The notes under the pieces are model-generated. The model was not told the DNA's origin and did not search any database. It saw only the letters and a list, made by a program, of their open reading frames with translations. From Patescibacteria group bacterium (GTDB taxonomy: Bacteria > Patescibacteriota > Doudnabacteria > UBA920 > 2-01-FULL-50-11): a stretch of DNA of 7,106 nucleotides. This document shows positions 5,971 through 7,106 of the stretch, piece by piece. Location: positions 1-7,106 of the forward strand of contig JAMDAJ010000056.1 of assembly GCA_023485925.1 (NCBI GenBank), given 5' to 3'. The number at the start of each line of letters is the position of its first letter. Within the stretch, counting starts at the first letter, position 1. Position numbers and translations under genes: made by a program.

Positions 5971-6013
5971 GGGTTCCAAAAAATCTAAAGCAGTTTATAT
6001 TTTTTGGATACCC
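5971..6013. repeat. Long A/T-rich palindrome with GCAG loop
   Basis: CCAAAAAAT (5976-5984) pairs perfectly with ATTTTTTGG (5999-6007). Inside, TAAA (5986-5989) and TTTA (5994-5997) close a GCAG loop with one C/T mismatch between. Outside, GGGT (5971-5974) pairs with ACCC (6010-6013). In either direction it gives a hairpin whose far arm carries six T residues, so it could be a weak bidirectional terminator or the core of a repeat element. Confidence 0.6.
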
Positions 6014-6035
6014 TTCGAATCCCTCCCAACTTCAA

Positions 6036-6078
6036 TGGTAAGCCTATCGTCAAGTTTCACTTGACGCCACGCTTACCA
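6036..6078 (-). repeat. Long hairpin directly after the tRNA-Ser 3' end
   Basis: TGGTAAGC and GCTTACCA (6071-6078 and 6036-6043 as read on the minus strand) form the lower 8 bp. CGTCAAGT and ACTTGACG (6048-6055 and 6059-6066) form the upper 8 bp around a 3-nt loop. They are separated by a symmetric 4x4 internal loop (GTGG/ATAG as read on the minus strand) that can itself take a U-A and a G-U pair. The base abuts the tRNA discriminator. No U-tract follows, so it is not a standard terminator. Confidence 0.7.
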
Positions 6079-6165
6079 CGGAGAGGGTGGGATTCGAACC
6101 CACGAGACCCCTTACGGGGTCACGGTTTTCGAGACCGTTGCCTTGAACCACTTGGCTACCTCTCC
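6079..6165 (-). tRNA. tRNA-Ser (anticodon CGA)
   Basis: The 87-nt cloverleaf reads UCG codons. Acceptor GGAGAGG (6165-6159) pairs with CCTCTCC (6086-6080), with G73 at 6079. The anticodon stem is ACGGT/ACCGT with loop CTCGAAA, so the anticodon CGA is at 6131-6129. The long class II variable arm is ACCCC-GTAA-GGGGT, and the T-arm is GTGGG-TTCGAAT-CCCAC. CCA is not encoded, so CCA-adding enzyme is required. It lies 32 nt after the rnhB stop with no clear promoter or terminator between, so it is probably cut from the rnhB transcript. A long hairpin begins at the next base downstream. Confidence 0.96.
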
Positions 6166-6197
6166 AAAAAAACCGAAATGAAAATGTTCCACGCGCG

Positions 6198-6851
6198 TTA
6201 ATCGCGCAAAAGTTCGGCAATCGGCGCAAAAGTTTTGCGATGTTCCGGACAGGGCCCGTGCTCGGCCAAAAGTTTCCGATGCAATTTTGTGGGATAGCCC
6301 TTGTGTTGATCAAACCGATACTCTGGGAATTTTTCGTGGAGTTTCCGCAACAAGTTGTCGCGTGTCACCTTGGCCAAGATCGAAGCGCAGGCCACAGAAA
6401 GAATTTTTTCATCCGCGGCCACTATCGCCTGCTGCGGCAAAGCGACGCCAGGGATAACATACGTGCCGTCCACCAATATCATCTCGGGAACCGTTTTTAA
6501 ATTTTCCACCGCCCGTTTCATAGCGAGCAGGCGCGCGCGCAAAATATTCATCTCGTCGATCTCTTTCACCGATGCGCTGCCCAGCCCAAAGCTTTCGCAG
6601 TTGCGCACGATCTCGCCGGCCAGGCGCTCGCGAATCGTGGCCGACAATTTTTTTGAATCGTTGACTTCACGCCACCATCGTGTTTTTGTCCGCGCATTTT
6701 CCATCTGCCGGGAGCGCAAAATCACCGCCGCCGCCACTACCGGCCCGGCCAAAGGCCCAATGCCGGCCTCGTCCACGCCGGCCACAGAACGGTAAGTTCC
6801 TTGCAGGTTAAGCTCGAGAATGAAAGTTGGAAAGGTTTTTATCACGGCCAT
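6198..6851 (-). CDS. rnhB: Ribonuclease HII
   Basis: RNase HII cuts the RNA strand of RNA-DNA hybrids and starts removal of single ribonucleotides misincorporated in DNA. The 217-residue product has the family motifs in order: VAGVDEAGIGPLAGPVVAAAV (23-43 in two parts, with catalytic D27 and E28), VNDSKKLS (63-70), ILVDG (125-129, D128), CASILAKVTRD (155-165, D165), HKGYPTKLH (183-191) and HGPCPEHRKTF (198-208). All four acidic metal ligands are present and the length is normal. The ATG at 6851 puts about 25 residues before the first motif, a little longer than many relatives, but no later Met fits. There is no Shine-Dalgarno; a TATAAT lies about 27 nt upstream. tRNA-Ser follows after 32 nt, and tRNA-Leu with its terminator lies upstream. 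Confidence 0.96.
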   Translation of the reverse strand: MAVIKTFPTFILELNLQGTYRSVAGVDEAGIGPLAGPVVAAAVILRSRQMENARTKTRWWREVNDSKKLSATIRERLAGEIVRNCESFGLGSASVKEIDEMNILRARLLAMKRAVENLKTVPEMILVDGTYVIPGVALPQQAIVAADEKILSVACASILAKVTRDNLLRKLHEKFPEYRFDQHKGYPTKLHRKLLAEHGPCPEHRKTFAPIAELLRD

Positions 6852-6877
6852 GATATTCAGTTTATATTTGTATCTAT

Positions 6878-6883
6878 ATTATA
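6878..6883 (-). promoter_or_regulatory. Probable -10 element for rnhB
   Basis: A perfect TATAAT on the minus strand lies 27 nt before the rnhB ATG. At 17-nt spacing the -35 position falls on TTCTTT, inside the tRNA-Leu terminator, so the -35 is poor. The leader would be about 20 nt, without a Shine-Dalgarno. Confidence 0.45.
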
Positions 6884-6896
6884 TCGACTCGCATAC

Positions 6897-6920
6897 AAAA
6901 AAAGAAGCTTCGCCCCTTTT
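6897..6920 (-). terminator. Intrinsic terminator after tRNA-Leu
   Basis: On the minus strand AAAAGGGGC, loop GAA and GCTTCTTTT form a 9-bp stem with two G-U pairs, followed by TTT. It begins 10 nt beyond the tRNA-Leu 3' end, so tRNA-Leu is a single-gene transcript. Confidence 0.78.
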
Positions 6921-6929
6921 ATTTTAAAA

Positions 6930-7014
6930 TGCCCAGGGAGGGACTCGAACCCTCAAGGGATTGCTCCCGCCGCCACCTCAAGACGGTGCGTGTACCAAGT
7001 TTCGCCACCTGGGC
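6930..7014 (-). tRNA. tRNA-Leu (anticodon GAG)
   Basis: The 85-nt cloverleaf reads CUC and CUU codons. Acceptor GCCCAGG (7014-7008) pairs with CCTGGGC (6937-6931), with A73 at 6930, the leucine identity discriminator. The D-arm has GCG/CGC and a TTGG loop element. The anticodon stem is CCGTC/GGCGG (one G-U) with loop TTGAGGT, so GAG is at 6979-6977. The variable arm is GGGA-GCAA-TCCC, and the T-arm is GAGGG-TTCGAGT-CCCTC. CCA is not encoded. It has its own promoter and terminator. Confidence 0.97.
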
Positions 7015-7048
7015 AAATTTATGGATTTTTTGCGTTGACCGCTAAAGC

Positions 7049-7077
7049 ATTATAGACTTTTCGATATTTTCTTTCAA
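7049..7077 (-). promoter_or_regulatory. tRNA-Leu promoter (sigma70 type)
   Basis: On the minus strand TTGAAA (7072-7077) is followed after exactly 17 nt by a consensus TATAAT (7049-7054). The start would lie near 7042, leaving a 5' leader of about 28 nt for RNase P to remove. It is one of the best promoter matches in the window. Confidence 0.82.
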
Positions 7078-7106
7078 GCTTCGGCCGCTCTTTGTACAAA
7101 TATAAA

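Larger units (their letters stand above)
5855..6078. other. Non-coding, palindrome-dense region between tRNA-Ser and the small ORF
   Basis: No convincing ORF is present. From left to right it holds: a tRNA-Ser 3'-end fragment (5891-5910), a GC-rich stem region (5923-5969), an A/T-rich palindrome (5971-6013), a T-loop-like piece in the opposite orientation to the tRNA (6014-6027), and a long hairpin touching the tRNA 3' end (6036-6078). Plus-strand frames here are repeat and tRNA translations. The pattern looks like accumulated repeat or integration debris. Confidence 0.6.

Noticed and set aside
5891..5976. A complete second tRNA-Ser gene on the minus strand
   Set aside because: The 3' acceptor strand and CCA are present, and a GGAGGAG and GGCCGAG resemble the 5' part, but the acceptor does not pair properly and no anticodon arm or T-arm can be drawn.
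5844..6064. Two overlapping plus-strand frames in the tRNA-Ser to small-ORF gap
   Set aside because: Their products are translations of GC-rich repeats and tRNA-like pieces, are low in complexity (SSSSAAS, PPQPRTRL), and lack a ribosome binding site.
6004..6201. Plus-strand frame with GWDSNPRDPLRGHG-type peptide
   Set aside because: This is a translation of the antisense strand of tRNA-Ser, a well-known false gene.
6050..6313. Minus-strand 87-codon frame overlapping rnhB and tRNA-Ser
   Set aside because: It covers the whole tRNA-Ser and the 3' end of rnhB in another frame, with no family features.
6801..7055. Plus-strand frame with GRDSNPQGIAP-type peptide
   Set aside because: This is a translation of the antisense strand of tRNA-Leu.
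1..7106. CRISPR array, toxin-antitoxin pair or defence island
   Set aside because: No regularly spaced repeats and no such protein families are visible; almost all the coding sequence belongs to housekeeping or general families.

Overview
This window looks like ordinary core chromosome from a small-genome bacterium. I infer a member of the Candidate Phyla Radiation (Patescibacteria, probably a Parcubacteria-like lineage). The support is indirect: ftsK, a RodZ-like gene with an added Ig-like domain, and recA are adjacent and co-oriented; Shine-Dalgarno sequences are weak or absent; neither tRNA gene encodes CCA; and there is a dispersed-repeat-like element. The standard code fits, since no reading frame needs TGA as a sense codon. 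No gene gives a species name.

Every gene I can support lies on the minus strand, so transcription runs from right to left. In that order: tRNA-Leu(GAG) with a clear promoter and terminator; rnhB (ribonuclease HII); tRNA-Ser(CGA), 32 nt after rnhB; a 224-bp non-coding stretch full of palindromes and tRNA-Ser-like fragments; a small unrecognised ORF of 85 codons; an SRPBCC-fold protein; an Hsp20-type small heat-shock protein with its own promoter and terminator; a 272-bp gap holding a MITE/REP-like element; ftsK with a terminator; a rodZ-like gene; and the first 251 codons of recA, which runs off the left edge.

The left half (ftsK, rodZ-like, recA) links chromosome segregation, cell-shape control and recombination. 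recA has its own sigma70-type promoter but may also receive read-through from rodZ. The right half is translation and maintenance (two tRNAs, rnhB). The middle (hsp20, SRPBCC, small ORF) looks like stress and accessory functions.

I do not see a new multi-gene system, CRISPR array, toxin-antitoxin pair or intact mobile element. The items most worth a second look are: (1) a 14-bp sequence occurring twice in recA, each time where the protein departs from the RecA consensus; (2) the 134-bp repeat element upstream of ftsK; (3) repeated tRNA-Ser 3'-end fragments flanking the small ORF, which suggest an old integration scar; and (4) a long hairpin abutting the 3' end of tRNA-Ser.
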